Program-made: the position numbers and the translations under genes
DNA from: Bacteroidales bacterium
Lineage (GTDB): Bacteria > Bacteroidota > Bacteroidia > Bacteroidales > UBA10428
DNA length: 7,059 bases
Reading direction: 5' to 3'
Assembly (NCBI GenBank): GCA_003508755.1
Contig: DNTK01000378.1
Location: forward strand, 1-7,059
Shown here: piece after piece, positions 6,815-7,059 of the stretch
How the letters are laid out: the number at the start of each line of letters is the position of its first letter
Numbering within the stretch: the first letter of the stretch is position 1
The notes under the pieces: generated by a model
What the model saw: the letters and a program-made list of their open reading frames with translations, nothing else
The model's database searches: none
What the model was told of the DNA's origin: nothing

Positions 6815-7059
6815 TGTACCATGCTTTTCAAAAGAATGACAATTATCAAATTCACTTCACCCATATACCATACATTTAAGTTTACCGTTCATATGACTAC
6901 TCCTATTTGTTAAAAAATGGATGAACACCGTAAAGATATATATACACTAAAGGGTCAGTTTAGCAGCAAGAAAAAGGGCGTTAACATAATTTAATAAAGA
7001 ATGTTCATCGTCCTGCCGGGCTTTTCAGTGTATCTTCCTTTCCAAAATTACCACTGAAT
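6815..7059. other. Intergenic region without recognisable gene
   Basis: This 245-nt, AT-rich stretch completes the 366-nt non-coding region upstream of the regulator gene. I see no convincing coding sequence, RNA gene or terminator hairpin. It holds a TACATTTA (6871-6878) that resembles a plus-strand -7 element, but no TTG lies at the right distance before it. It also holds a 25-codon open frame at 6917-6994 that I do not call as a gene. Short inverted repeats (gttcat at 6887-6892 with atgaac at 6921-6926; gatgaac at 6920-6926 with gttcatc at 7003-7009) share one arm and may be chance. The region is probably the upstream part of a gene or operon lying to the right. Confidence 0.6.

Noticed and set aside
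6871..6878. TACATTTA as a rightward -7 promoter element
   Set aside because: No -33 TTG/TTTG at suitable distance and no downstream gene visible in the window to support it.
6917..6994. 25-codon open frame in the intergenic region, starting MDEHRKDIY
   Set aside because: Too short, no ribosome-binding site, no matching promoter and no recognisable motif; such a frame is expected by chance in 245 nt.

Overview
The window looks like a chromosomal segment from a member of the Bacteroidota. Three features point there. A giant PKD-repeat surface protein ends in the gliding-motility-associated (type B) C-terminal domain of the type IX secretion system (T9SS). Directly behind it is a PorP/SprF-family protein. 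The promoter-like sequence before the regulator gene resembles the Bacteroidota TTG-N19-TAnnTTTG type, not the -35/-10 type, and no clear Shine-Dalgarno sequences precede the starts. A finer placement cannot be made from this sequence alone.

Layout from left to right: (1) nt 1-3974, plus strand, the 3'-most 1323 codons of a very large modular cell-surface adhesin-like protein that begins outside the window. It carries two and a half 'NAG...GTW' modules, four Ig-like modules with paired cysteines, about three PKD-like modules, five PKD modules and the type B C-terminal domain. (2) nt 3993-5000, plus strand, a PorP/SprF outer-membrane protein 18 nt downstream, presumably co-transcribed. (3) nt 5065-5655, plus strand, a cysteine hydrolase of the isochorismatase-like superfamily with a signal peptide and an intact Asp/Lys/Cys triad. 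(4) nt 5674-6693, minus strand, a complete LacI/GalR-family regulator that converges on the hydrolase across 18 nt. (5) nt 6694-7059, a non-coding stretch with a candidate promoter for the regulator and two abutting 12-bp LacI-type operator sites.

The first two genes form a recognisable functional pair: SprF-like proteins are known to be needed for secretion or surface attachment of T9SS cargo with type B C-terminal domains, the precedent being SprB/SprF of Flavobacterium johnsoniae. The hydrolase may be carried on the same transcript, but nothing in its sequence ties it to secretion. The regulator is probably autoregulated, or controls a divergent gene or operon beyond the right edge, through the tandem operators; its sugar or other effector cannot be read from the sequence.

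I found no RNA gene, CRISPR array, insertion sequence or clear intrinsic terminator. Nothing here makes a strong case for an undescribed system. The points most worth a second look are the tightly packed double operator, the adhesin/SprF pair and the exported hydrolase.
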